Assembly (NCBI RefSeq): GCF_000023285.1
Contig: NC_013162.1
Coordinates: forward strand, 2,483,001-2,547,000
Source of the DNA: Capnocytophaga ochracea DSM 7271
GTDB taxonomy: Bacteria; Bacteroidota; Bacteroidia; Flavobacteriales; Flavobacteriaceae
Reading direction: 5' to 3'
Length of the DNA stretch: 64,000 nt
Shown: positions 45,207 to 54,226 of the stretch, piece by piece
Layout: every line of letters begins with the position of its first letter
How positions within the stretch are numbered: the stretch's first letter is position 1
Notes under the pieces: model-generated
The model's input: only the letters and a program-made list of their open reading frames with translations
The model's database searches: none
Told to the model about the DNA's origin: nothing
Made by a program: the position numbers and the translations under genes

Positions 45207-47885
45207 ATGAAAATAGCTAAAAAAATACTGAAATGGGGAGGTATAACCCTATTGCTCCTCATCATCGCAATGATTGCTATTCCTTTTTTCTTTAAAGATA
45301 CTATCAAGGAAAAGGTTATTGAGATGGCAAATGAAAACTTAAAGGCGAACATCGGATTGCAAGATGTTGATATTAGTCTGTTTAAGAACTTTCCTAAGGC
45401 ACGCGTTACCCTCAACGATTTTGTTTTGGTAAACAAAGAGCCTTTCGTAGGTGATACACTTTTTGCTGCTAAACACATAGATGTAACGCTTAGCATCAAA
45501 GATTTATTAGCGGGCAACTACAATTTGTTAGGAGCTAATGTGAAAGATGCTTCGGTGTATATACACCTTAACAAGGAGGGAGAAGGCAACTATGATATCG
45601 CTATTCCTTCGGATAAACCTGAGGAAGAGTCTGCACCTATAAAACTAGATATTCAGCGGTACAATGTAGAAAATCTGAAATTTACTTTCAAAATGGACGA
45701 CGGCAACCTCTTTATGGAAGTAGCCGATATTTACCACAGCGGGAAAGGAAACTTTGCCGAAGAGGTATTGGACTTAGACACTCAGACGAAAGCCAACCTA
45801 ACTTTTGCAATGGGTAAGAGCACTTTTATGAAGCGAGTGCCTATCACCTTGCAGGCTATTTTGGGCATCGACCTCAAAAATCAGAAATATACTTTCAAGC
45901 AAAACAAAGCTACTGTAAATCGTTTGGATTTGGTATTCGATGGTTTTATTCAGTTATTGGAGGAAGGACAACATTACGACCTTACTTTTAGCACCCCTAC
46001 CAATTCATTTCAAAACTTTTTAGCGCTCATTCCCGAAGAGTACTCTAAAAGCATTGAGAATGTAAAAACCACAGGAAATCTGACCCTGAAAGGGTTTGCC
46101 AAAGGTGATATGGTAGGTGATAAAATCCCTACTTTCGGACTTGAAATGTATGCAGACAATGCTTCTTTTAAATATCCGAACCTGCCTAAAACGGTGCGTG
46201 ACATCACTATCGACCTAAAAGTAAACAACGCTACGGGTATTACCAACGATACCAAAGTGAACCTCAACAAATTTACGATGAGCATAGACCAAGACCATTT
46301 TTCGGCTCGTGCCAATGTGAGCAATGTGGTAGTAAACCCGTTTGTGGATATGGCAGTAAAAGGGACTATTAACTTGGCAAACTTATCGCAAGCATACCCT
46401 ATTTCGTTAAACAAGAAGTTGGCAGGAATCTTACGTGCTGATATAGCGACACAATTGGATATGAAATCGGTAGAGGCTAAGAATTATCAAAAAATTAAAG
46501 CGCAAGGTAATTTGTCGCTTTCTCAGTTTGTATATGCAGGTGAGGAGTTTGTAAAACCTTTCCATATTGATAACTTAAACGTAGCCTTTAATCCGTCGCA
46601 CATAGGGCTTTCAAAATTTGATGCTCGCACAGGTGATAGCGACTTACACCTTACTGGAACGATAGATAATCTGTACGGTTTTGCTTTCAGAAAAGAAATA
46701 CTCAAAGGAAACTTTAATCTATCTTCGAACAAGTTAGTAGTAAACGATTTTATGCAACCCGCAACAGAATCGTCTGCTCCTGCGAAACAAGAAACCAAAG
46801 AAGCACCTAAAGCTAATAAGACCTCTACAAAAGAAGCGGCTATAAAAGTACCTGCTTTCTTAGATTGTGCGCTTACTGCAAAAGCCAATACGGTGTTATA
46901 CGACAATTTGAAATTGAGTAATGTATCGGGTAAACTGATTATAAAAGACCAAAAAGTAACCTTAGAGAACTTAAAATCAGATATTTTTGGAGGAAATATA
47001 GCTCTTACAGGAGATGTATCGACCAAAGAAAAAGTACCTACCTTTGACGTAGACTTGAACCTCAACCGCCTTAACATATCCGATGCTTTTACGCAAATTA
47101 CTATGCTCGAAAAGATAGCGCCTATTGCTAAAGCTGTACAAGGGAAAGTGAATACGGTTATCAACGTAAAAGGTAATTTGAAAAACGATTTAACTCCTCA
47201 AATTAACAGTATCTCGGGCGACCTATTCGCAGCACTTATCGACTCTAAGATTGACAGCCACGGTTCTCCCCTACTCTCAGCTTTAGACAGCCAATTTACA
47301 GGTTTAAATTTAGCCAATCTCAACCTAAAAGATGTGAAAGCAGCGGTTGATTTTGAAGATGGAAAAGTAAAAATCAAGCCTTTTACTATCAAATATAAAG
47401 ATGTAGCCATAGAGGTAGCAGGTTCTCACGGATTTGACCAACAGATGAATTACAAGCTCACCTTTAATGTACCGCCTCAAATGTTGGGTAAAGAAGCAGA
47501 AGGTTTGTTAGCAAAACTGACTCCTGAAAACCAGAAAAAGATAAACAACTTGCCTGTGGTAGCAACCGTAGGTGGAACTTTCAAAAAACCACAAGTAAGC
47601 ACCGATGCTAAAGCCGTAGTAAAAAATTTGGCTACCCAAATAGCTAAAAACCAAATTAACAACCTTACCGCTAAAGGCACTGACGCACTACAAAAGGCTT
47701 TAGGAGGTAAAACAAGTTCGGGTACAGCAAGCGAAATAACTAAAACCGTGGGAGGACTGATGAAGAACAAAGACAGCACAATGACTAAAGTGAAAGAGAA
47801 AGCCAAAGAAGAGGCTAAAAAAGAAGCCAAAAAACAAATAGGCAATTTCCTCAGAGGTTTGGGTAAAAAAGAAGGAGAAGAATAA
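45207..47885 (+). CDS. AsmA-family envelope protein
   Basis: This large inner-membrane-anchored periplasmic protein belongs to the AsmA/TamB/YhdP group, thought to carry phospholipids between membranes. I choose the ATG at 45207 because the promoter box lies at 45169-45176 and MKIAKKILKWGGITLLLLII is a normal N-terminal anchor; the longer ORF from 45147 includes the promoter. The N-terminal AsmA domain has LKANIGLQDVDISLFKNFP with KARVTLNDFVLVN. A Lys/Ala/Glu-rich linker lies near 525-545, and the AsmA_2 domain follows (VQGKVNTVINVKGNLKNDL and DVKAAVDFEDGKVKIKPF). The C-terminus is Lys/Glu-rich. Length is 892 aa. Confidence 0.88.
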   Translation: MKIAKKILKWGGITLLLLIIAMIAIPFFFKDTIKEKVIEMANENLKANIGLQDVDISLFKNFPKARVTLNDFVLVNKEPFVGDTLFAAKHIDVTLSIKDLLAGNYNLLGANVKDASVYIHLNKEGEGNYDIAIPSDKPEEESAPIKLDIQRYNVENLKFTFKMDDGNLFMEVADIYHSGKGNFAEEVLDLDTQTKANLTFAMGKSTFMKRVPITLQAILGIDLKNQKYTFKQNKATVNRLDLVFDGFIQLLEEGQHYDLTFSTPTNSFQNFLALIPEEYSKSIENVKTTGNLTLKGFAKGDMVGDKIPTFGLEMYADNASFKYPNLPKTVRDITIDLKVNNATGITNDTKVNLNKFTMSIDQDHFSARANVSNVVVNPFVDMAVKGTINLANLSQAYPISLNKKLAGILRADIATQLDMKSVEAKNYQKIKAQGNLSLSQFVYAGEEFVKPFHIDNLNVAFNPSHIGLSKFDARTGDSDLHLTGTIDNLYGFAFRKEILKGNFNLSSNKLVVNDFMQPATESSAPAKQETKEAPKANKTSTKEAAIKVPAFLDCALTAKANTVLYDNLKLSNVSGKLIIKDQKVTLENLKSDIFGGNIALTGDVSTKEKVPTFDVDLNLNRLNISDAFTQITMLEKIAPIAKAVQGKVNTVINVKGNLKNDLTPQINSISGDLFAALIDSKIDSHGSPLLSALDSQFTGLNLANLNLKDVKAAVDFEDGKVKIKPFTIKYKDVAIEVAGSHGFDQQMNYKLTFNVPPQMLGKEAEGLLAKLTPENQKKINNLPVVATVGGTFKKPQVSTDAKAVVKNLATQIAKNQINNLTAKGTDALQKALGGKTSSGTASEITKTVGGLMKNKDSTMTKVKEKAKEEAKKEAKKQIGNFLRGLGKKEGEE

Positions 47886-47907
47886 GAATAAAATTAATTA
47901 AATATAT

Positions 47908-48654
47908 ATGTATAAAGTAGTACTTTTACGCCACGGGCAAAGTGAATGGAACAAGCTCAACTTATTCACAGGGTGGCAAGATGTAGATTTAACAGAGCAA
48001 GGCGTACAAGAAGCACGTGAAGCAGGACGCGTAATGAAAGAAGAAGGCTTCAAATTTGATGTTGCCTATACTTCAGTGCTCAAAAGAGCTATCAAAACCT
48101 TGAACAATGCTTTGGAGGCAATGGGCGACCTTTGGGTGCCTACACACAAAAGCTGGAGACTCAATGAAAAGAGTTACGGGGCGCTACAAGGTTTGAACAA
48201 AGCTGAAACTGCTGCTAAATACGGTGAAGACCAAGTACTTTTGTGGAGACGCTCTTACGATGTTCGCCCTCCACTTATTGAAGAATCAGACGAACGTCAC
48301 CCCTCACACGACCGTCGTTACGCTTCACTTACCAAAGAAGAAAAAACAGCAGGCGAAAGTTTGAAAGATTGTTATGACCGTATGTTGCCTATATGGTTTA
48401 ACGAAATTGCGCCAGACATTAAAGCAGGCAAGAGTGTGATTATCGCAGCACACGGTAACAGCTTGCGTTCTTTGGTACAATACCTCGACGGGCTTTCAAA
48501 AGAAGAAATCTTAAAGCTCAATATCCCAACGGGAGTACCTTTGGTATATGAACTCGATGCTAATTTGAAACCTATCAAACATTATTATTTAGGCGACCAA
48601 GAAGCTATTGCAGCCGCTATCAACAGCGTGGCGAATCAAGGTAAATCAAAATAA
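47908..48654 (+). CDS. gpmA: 2,3-bisphosphoglycerate-dependent phosphoglycerate mutase
   Basis: GpmA interconverts 3- and 2-phosphoglycerate in glycolysis. The catalytic motif is [10 protein letters not shown] with His9, followed by [29 protein letters not shown] (near 86) contains the catalytic Glu, and [18 protein letters not shown] (near 180) the second His. RRSYDVRPP and the C-terminal region are those of the dPGM type. Length (248 aa) is standard. The gene lies 22 bp after the AsmA-like gene and ends at a strong terminator. Confidence 0.97.
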   Translation: MYKVVLLRHGQSEWNKLNLFTGWQDVDLTEQGVQEAREAGRVMKEEGFKFDVAYTSVLKRAIKTLNNALEAMGDLWVPTHKSWRLNEKSYGALQGLNKAETAAKYGEDQVLLWRRSYDVRPPLIEESDERHPSHDRRYASLTKEEKTAGESLKDCYDRMLPIWFNEIAPDIKAGKSVIIAAHGNSLRSLVQYLDGLSKEEILKLNIPTGVPLVYELDANLKPIKHYYLGDQEAIAAAINSVANQGKSK

Positions 48655-48679
48655 AATTTGCTTGATATATTGATAGAAG

Positions 48680-48710
48680 AAGGAGGTTATTTATTGCAGA
48701 TAACCTCCTT
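48680..48710 (+). terminator. Intrinsic terminator after gpmA
   Basis: An 11-bp perfect stem (AAGGAGGTTAT with ATAACCTCCTT) has a 9-nt loop and is followed by T-rich sequence. Confidence 0.85.
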
Positions 48711-48745
48711 TATTCCTTTAAAAATGAAACTTTAACGTCACGCTT

Positions 48746-48776
48746 TTTGTATATTCGAGTAAAATAATTACCTTTG
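48746..48776 (+). promoter_or_regulatory. Promoter of the amidase-mlaD-FeS operon
   Basis: TTTG (48746-48749), a 19-bp spacer, and TACCTTTG (48769-48776), 27 bp before the amidase start. Confidence 0.8.
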
Positions 48777-48803
48777 CACCAATTTTAAGCAGAACATATA
48801 TTA

Positions 48804-49925
48804 ATGAAATTTATATACATTCTTCTTTTTTCACTATGCAGTAGTACTTTTAGTCTGTTTTATGGACAGAAGAACCCTGTGTTTAAAGTAGTTTTAGATG
48901 CGGGTCACGGAGGTAAAGACCCCGGTAAAGTAGTACAGAAAAACATCTTTGAGAAAGATGTGGTGCTGAAAATAGTATTATTAGTAGGCAAAAAGTTAGA
49001 GGCTTACCCTGATATAAAGGTGATTTACACTCGCAAAACCGATGTGCTAATTGACCTTTATGAGCGTGGAGCTATTGCCAACAGGAACAAAGCCGATGTA
49101 TTCGTTTCAGTACACTGCAACGCTCACGAAACACAAGTAGACGGTGCGGAAACATATGTATTAGGGCTACACGCCAACCAGCAGAACTTTGAGGTTGCCA
49201 AAGCCGAAAACTCGGTAATCTACTTGGAAGATGATTACAAAAAGAAATACGCTAAGTACAATATCAACTCACCTGAATCGGTAATAGGGCTATCTATTAT
49301 GCAAGAAGAGTTCTTGGAGCAGAGCATTCAGCTAGCTAAGTTAGTGCAAAACCAACTCACAGGAGTGATGAAACGCACTAACAGAGGCGTGCGCCAAGCG
49401 GGATTCATCGTCTTGCACCAAACCTATATGCCCAGTATTCTTATAGAAACAGCATTCCTTACTAACAACGAGGAACGCAAATTCCTCACCTCGGCTAAGG
49501 GGCAAGAAGAGTTTGCAGAGAACATTGCTGAGGCGATACTCGCTTACAAGAAATGGATAGAAGACAAAAGTTCTTATACTACCCCTGACGACAGTATTTC
49601 ACAAGTAAGAGAAAAAAGTAATACCCCAAGACAAAGTACAAGTAATAGCACTATCAACAACAGCGATTTGAGCTATAAAGTACAGATATCATCAAGCCCT
49701 AAAAATTTAGAAACAAAGGCTTTTAACTTCAAAGGACTCTCGCCTATATCGGTTGAAAAAGATGGGCGTGTATATGTGTATTACTATGGTGATACTTCGA
49801 AGCACAGAGAAGCCCTTGAGCTACTGAACAAAGCAAAAAAAAAAGGGTATAAAGATGCTTATATCGTAGCTTTTTACCAAAAGAAACGCATTACAGTAGA
49901 AAGAGCTAAACAAATAGAAAAGTAA
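48804..49925 (+). CDS. Exported N-acetylmuramoyl-L-alanine amidase (Amidase_3)
   Basis: This zinc amidase removes stem peptides from peptidoglycan, probably for daughter-cell separation. A signal peptide covers about residues 1-21. The Amidase_3 domain shows VVLDAGHGGKDPGK (zinc His near 35), the zinc Glu in NIFEKDVVLKI, VFVSVHCNAHETQVDG (second His near 105) and the catalytic Glu in SILIETAFLTN (near 214). A Ser/Asn/Thr-rich linker leads to a SPOR-like C-terminal domain (YKVQISSSPKNLE to YKDAYIVAFYQ), suited to binding denuded glycan. Length is 373 aa. It heads a run with mlaD (20-bp gap) and the Fe-S gene. Confidence 0.92.
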   Translation: MKFIYILLFSLCSSTFSLFYGQKNPVFKVVLDAGHGGKDPGKVVQKNIFEKDVVLKIVLLVGKKLEAYPDIKVIYTRKTDVLIDLYERGAIANRNKADVFVSVHCNAHETQVDGAETYVLGLHANQQNFEVAKAENSVIYLEDDYKKKYAKYNINSPESVIGLSIMQEEFLEQSIQLAKLVQNQLTGVMKRTNRGVRQAGFIVLHQTYMPSILIETAFLTNNEERKFLTSAKGQEEFAENIAEAILAYKKWIEDKSSYTTPDDSISQVREKSNTPRQSTSNSTINNSDLSYKVQISSSPKNLETKAFNFKGLSPISVEKDGRVYVYYYGDTSKHREALELLNKAKKKGYKDAYIVAFYQKKRITVERAKQIEK

Positions 49926-49945
49926 ACTTATTCAAATAGAAACTG

Positions 49946-50896
49946 ATGAAACTATCCAGAGAAATAAAAACAGCTATTATAGTTGTGGCGGGTATTGCCG
50001 CTTTTTATATAGGCTTTAACTTCTTGAAGTCTAAATCATTATTTAATAAAACGAATACTTATTACGCTTATTTTCCTCATTCAGGAGGGTTAAAAACAGG
50101 TACACAAATCACTGTAAATGGGGTGAAAGTAGGGAGTGTGGAAGCAGTGGACTTAGAAGAGAAAAGTGCCAAGATAAAAATCACGATGGAGTGTTCAGAC
50201 GATTTTAAGTTCTCTAAGAATAGTGTAGCCGAGCTTTACAACAGTTTGCTTGGAGGTGCAGGACTGCAAATTATTCCCGCCTTCGATAATGCTCCTATAG
50301 CCGTATCGGGAGATGTATTAGAAGCACGTGTACAAGAAGATATGCTCGCCTCTATCTCTTCGTCAATCAAACCTACACAAGACAAACTCAATCGCCTTTT
50401 AGGACAAGCCGATACCACTCTTACAGGAGTGAACAGTGTTTTAGATGCTAAAACTACTAACAATTTAAAAATTGCCATTGCCGAACTGAGCGCGACAATG
50501 CACAACCTAAATCAGGCATCAGTAAACCTCAATAAGATGTTGGTAGCTAATCAAGCCAATTTGAATGCTACTTTAAGTAATGCTAATAAAATCACTACTG
50601 ATCTATCAAAAGTATCAGGACAGCTTTCGGAAGCTGAACTCAATAAAGTAATTGCCAATGCACAAACAACTCTTAACAACCTCAATACTCTTTTGGCTGA
50701 AGTAGAAGGAGGCAAGGGTACTATTGGAAAATTACTAAAAGACGAAACGCTCTATAAAGATTTAGACAAATCGGCTAAACAGCTCGAATTGCTCTTGCAA
50801 GACCTTCGTTTAAATCCTAAGCGTTATCTTCATTTCTCCGTTTTTGGTAAAAAAGCTAAAACATACGAGCCTCAAGACGAAGAAAAAGGAGAATAA
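49946..50896 (+). CDS. MlaD/MCE-family lipid-transport protein
   Basis: This is an inner-membrane-anchored, periplasm-facing protein of the MCE family, the substrate-binding part of lipid ABC transporters. One N-terminal helix (IKTAIIVVAGIAAFYIGFNF) precedes the MCE domain, with YYAYFPHSGGLKTGTQITVN and GVKVGSVEAVDLEEK (residues 38-74). A long helical region (about 140-270), rich in Asn/Leu/Thr, follows as in MlaD-like tunnel proteins. Length is 316 aa. The permease and ATPase (MlaE, MlaF) are not adjacent. It lies between the amidase and the membrane Fe-S gene. Confidence 0.9.
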   Translation: MKLSREIKTAIIVVAGIAAFYIGFNFLKSKSLFNKTNTYYAYFPHSGGLKTGTQITVNGVKVGSVEAVDLEEKSAKIKITMECSDDFKFSKNSVAELYNSLLGGAGLQIIPAFDNAPIAVSGDVLEARVQEDMLASISSSIKPTQDKLNRLLGQADTTLTGVNSVLDAKTTNNLKIAIAELSATMHNLNQASVNLNKMLVANQANLNATLSNANKITTDLSKVSGQLSEAELNKVIANAQTTLNNLNTLLAEVEGGKGTIGKLLKDETLYKDLDKSAKQLELLLQDLRLNPKRYLHFSVFGKKAKTYEPQDEEKGE

Positions 50897-50905
50897 ACTG
50901 TTTTG

Positions 50906-52216
50906 ATGAGCTTCTTTCCTAACATAGTATTTATAATACTTCTCTGTATAGGAGGAGGCTTTTTTATTTATAATATACGGAAACTCATTAGGAATATCCG
51001 TTTAGGCAAGCTGGAAGACACTTCTGGCAACCGCAAAGAGCGACTCAAAAATATGTTGTGGCTCGCTTTAGGGCAACGAAAAATGTTGGTGCGCCCCATA
51101 GTGGGTGTTTTGCATATTATTGTATATGCAGGTTTCTTGATTATCAACATCGAACTTTTAGAGATTATTACTGACGGTATCATAGGAACCCACCGCATAT
51201 TTGCCTTCTTAGGGGTGTTTTACAACTTCTTGATAGCTTCTTTTGAGGTATTAGCTCTCTTAGTGATTGTAGCAGTAACCGTATTTTGGATAAGGAGAAA
51301 CGTACTAAAACTACCACGCTTTCGCAAGGCAGAAATCAGAGGGTGGGCAAAAAAAGATGCAAGCAATATCCTTTATGCCGAAATGGCAATGATGAGTCTT
51401 TTCCTACTGATGAACGCTGCCGATGGTCAGCTACAAACATTACACGTAACCCACTATGTGCAAGCAGGTTCTTTTCCTGTGAGCGAATGGTTACGCCCCT
51501 TGTTAGGAAACGCTTCGGTAAGCACTCTTATAGTTGTAGAACGCAGTTGTTGGTGGTTACACATTACTGGGGTTTTATGCTTTTTAAACTACTTATATTA
51601 CTCCAAACATCTACACATACTGTTAGCTTTCCCTAATACGTACTACGCACCTATTCGTCCGTTAGGAGCTTCTAAGGTAAACCCAGCGGTAACACAAGAG
51701 GTGAAACTAATGTTAGACCCCAATGCCGACCCTTTTGCAACACCACAAGACACAGCCCCTCCTGATAAGTTTGGAGCTTCGGACGTGACCGACCTCACTT
51801 GGTTACAGCTGATGAACGCCTATACTTGTACCGAGTGCGGGCGTTGTACCGATGAATGTCCGGCGAACCTCACCGGTAAAAAGCTTTCTCCTCGCGCGAT
51901 TATGATGAAAACACGTGACCGCTTAGAAGAGGTAGGGCGCAATATCGACAAACACGGTACTTTTGAACCCGATGGCAAACAACTTTTAGGCGACTACATT
52001 ACTCCTGAAGAACTATGGGCTTGTACCACTTGCAATGCTTGTGTGGAGGTCTGCCCTGTGAGCATCAGTCCGTTATCTATTATTATGGATATGAGGCAGT
52101 ATTTGGTAATGGAAGAATCGGCAGCCCCTACCGAACTCAATGTGATGATGACTAATATAGAGAACAACGGAGCCCCTTGGGCGTATAGCCAAGCAGATAG
52201 AAACATCACAAATTAA
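50906..52216 (+). CDS. Membrane-bound (Fe-S) oxidoreductase, HdrD/EtfD-like N-terminal half
   Basis: This 436-residue protein has about five N-terminal membrane helices (residues 1-260) of the nitrate-reductase-gamma type, with His residues such as WWLHITGVLCFLNYLYYSKH that may bind haem b. Two [4Fe-4S] motifs follow: CTECGRCTDECPANL (near 310) and CTTCNACVEVCPVSI (near 374). This matches the quinone-side part of heterodisulfide-reductase-like or EtfD-like ETF dehydrogenases. The CCG cysteine domains, normally in a C-terminal half or a second gene, are absent here. The start is ATG 50906 rather than the TTG three bases earlier. An ABC-F gene follows after 23 bp. Confidence 0.85.
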   Translation: MSFFPNIVFIILLCIGGGFFIYNIRKLIRNIRLGKLEDTSGNRKERLKNMLWLALGQRKMLVRPIVGVLHIIVYAGFLIINIELLEIITDGIIGTHRIFAFLGVFYNFLIASFEVLALLVIVAVTVFWIRRNVLKLPRFRKAEIRGWAKKDASNILYAEMAMMSLFLLMNAADGQLQTLHVTHYVQAGSFPVSEWLRPLLGNASVSTLIVVERSCWWLHITGVLCFLNYLYYSKHLHILLAFPNTYYAPIRPLGASKVNPAVTQEVKLMLDPNADPFATPQDTAPPDKFGASDVTDLTWLQLMNAYTCTECGRCTDECPANLTGKKLSPRAIMMKTRDRLEEVGRNIDKHGTFEPDGKQLLGDYITPEELWACTTCNACVEVCPVSISPLSIIMDMRQYLVMEESAAPTELNVMMTNIENNGAPWAYSQADRNITN

Positions 52217-52239
52217 TTTTAATTTATTATCTAAATTAA

Positions 52240-54105
52240 ATGAACTTACTATCCGTAGAAAATATATCAAAAGCCTTTGGCGAACGCATAATTCTTGAAA
52301 ACATCTCTTTTGGCATCAATAAAGACCAAAAAATAGCCTTTATCGCTAAAAATGGTACAGGGAAGACTACTTTACTCAATATTATTGCAGGCAAAGACCA
52401 ACCCGATAGCGGACAAGTAGTATTCCGCAAGGGCATACATATAGGTTTTCTCTCACAAAATCCCTCTTTTAACGAAGAACTAACAGTAGAAGAGACTATT
52501 TTCGCAACCGACAATCCTATTTTACGATTGATTCAGGAGTACGAACACGCTTTACAGCACCCTGAAAACGAAATGGCTTATCAAAAGGCTTTTGAACAGA
52601 TGGAACGCCATAATGCCTGGGATTTTGAAACACAATACAAACAAATACTCTTCCGTCTAAAATTAGACAACCTCCAACTGAAAGTGAAAAACCTTTCGGG
52701 AGGACAGAAAAAGCGTCTCGCCTTAGCCAATGTACTTATTAGCAAACCTGACTTGCTGATATTGGACGAACCTACGAATCACCTCGACTTAGAAATGATT
52801 GAATGGTTAGAGCAGTACTTTGCCAAAGAAAACCTCACACTCTTCATCGTTACACACGACCGTTATTTCTTGGAACGCGTGTGCAATGAAATCCTGGAAT
52901 TGGACAATGGCGAACTATTCAGCTACAAAGGGAACTACTCCTATTTCTTAGAGAAAAAAGAACAGCGATTAGCACAAGAGCAGGCTTCGGTAGAGAAGGC
53001 TAAAAACCTTTATGTAAAGGAACTCGACTGGATGCGTAGGCAACCTAAGGCACGGACTACCAAATCGAAATCGCGTATAGACGATTTTTATAAGATAAAG
53101 GAGGCAGCCCACAAGCGTCGGAAGGAGCACTCGGTACAGCTCGAAATCAATATGGAGCGATTGGGAAGCAAGACGGTGGAGTTTCACAATGTGAGCAAGA
53201 GCTTCGGAGACTTGTGCGTGCTCAATAAGTTTAATTATAATTTCTTGCGGGGCGAACGAGTGGGAATTATAGGTAAGAACGGCACGGGCAAATCCACCTT
53301 TCTCAACTTGCTCACCTCGTCTATCACGCCTGATAGTGGTAAAATAGTAGTGGGAGACACTATTAAGTTCGGGTACTATACCCAAGATGGTATTGAGGTA
53401 CAACAAGGACAAAAGGTAATAGAAGTGATACAAAAGTATGGCGATTACATTCCTCTACTTAAAGGGCGCACTCTCTCAGCAGGGCAGCTATTGGAACGCT
53501 TTCTCTTCGACCGTAAAAAGCAATACGACTATGTAGAGAAACTCAGCGGAGGGGAACTCAAACGCTTATACCTATGTACTGTACTCATTCAAAACCCCAA
53601 TTTTTTGATTTTAGACGAGCCTACGAACGACCTCGATATTGTTACTCTGAACGTCTTAGAAGACTTTTTGTTAGACTATCCAGGGTGCTTGGTGGTAGTA
53701 TCACACGACCGCTATTTTATGGATAAAATAGTAGACCACCTTTTTGTCTTCAAAGGTAATGGAGAAGTAGAGGATTTCCCTGGTAACTACACCGATTACC
53801 GCGTGTACGAAGAGAGCGTTCCTCCGACAGACGATGCTCCCAAGAAAGAAGCTTCCAAAAACACTTGGCGCAAGGACGAAACGAAAGGTTTATCGTTCAA
53901 CGAGCAGAAGGAATACAACCGATTAGAAAAAGAAATAGCGCAGTTAGAAGAGAAAAAAGCTGCTATAGAAGCTACTTTTGCCGAAGGAAGTCTTAGCAGT
54001 AATGAAATACAAGAACAATCAGTAGCCTTGCAAGAGACGCTTATTGCGATAGAGGAAAAGACCGAACGCTGGTTTGAACTAACGGAGAAGCTGGAAGAAC
54101 ATTAA
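52240..54105 (+). CDS. ABC-F family ATPase (Uup/EttA type)
   Basis: This is a soluble twin-ATPase protein that acts on the ribosome or in DNA metabolism rather than in transport. Module 1 has Walker A AKNGTGKTT (near 37), signature LSGGQ (near 153) and Walker B LLILDEPTNHLD. Module 2 has GKNGTGKST (near 345), LSGGE (near 434) and FLILDEPTNDLD. The inter-module helical linker (about 225-305, RAQPKARTTKSKSRID-like) is the P-site tRNA interaction motif. The C-terminal 80 residues form a coiled coil (KEIAQLEEKKAAIEATF), which points to the Uup branch. Length is 621 aa. Confidence 0.93.
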   Translation: MNLLSVENISKAFGERIILENISFGINKDQKIAFIAKNGTGKTTLLNIIAGKDQPDSGQVVFRKGIHIGFLSQNPSFNEELTVEETIFATDNPILRLIQEYEHALQHPENEMAYQKAFEQMERHNAWDFETQYKQILFRLKLDNLQLKVKNLSGGQKKRLALANVLISKPDLLILDEPTNHLDLEMIEWLEQYFAKENLTLFIVTHDRYFLERVCNEILELDNGELFSYKGNYSYFLEKKEQRLAQEQASVEKAKNLYVKELDWMRRQPKARTTKSKSRIDDFYKIKEAAHKRRKEHSVQLEINMERLGSKTVEFHNVSKSFGDLCVLNKFNYNFLRGERVGIIGKNGTGKSTFLNLLTSSITPDSGKIVVGDTIKFGYYTQDGIEVQQGQKVIEVIQKYGDYIPLLKGRTLSAGQLLERFLFDRKKQYDYVEKLSGGELKRLYLCTVLIQNPNFLILDEPTNDLDIVTLNVLEDFLLDYPGCLVVVSHDRYFMDKIVDHLFVFKGNGEVEDFPGNYTDYRVYEESVPPTDDAPKKEASKNTWRKDETKGLSFNEQKEYNRLEKEIAQLEEKKAAIEATFAEGSLSSNEIQEQSVALQETLIAIEEKTERWFELTEKLEEH

Positions 54106-54199
54106 TATTTTACTCCACTGACAAGTTAGCATATTAAGAGTATTTTCGCTATTTACTTAATTTTATGCATTACAATTTTCAAATTCTACTTTATTTTCG

Positions 54200-54207
54200 T
54201 ATCTTTG
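54200..54207 (+). promoter_or_regulatory. -7 box of the U32 peptidase gene promoter
   Basis: TATCTTTG, 19 bp before the start codon. The -33 position reads TTTTC rather than TTTG. Confidence 0.55.
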
Positions 54208-54226
54208 CCCCCTCACTCACTATATA

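Noticed and set aside
46523-47164. 213-codon minus-strand ORF opposite the AsmA-like gene
   Set aside because: Antisense shadow without recognisable domains or promoter.
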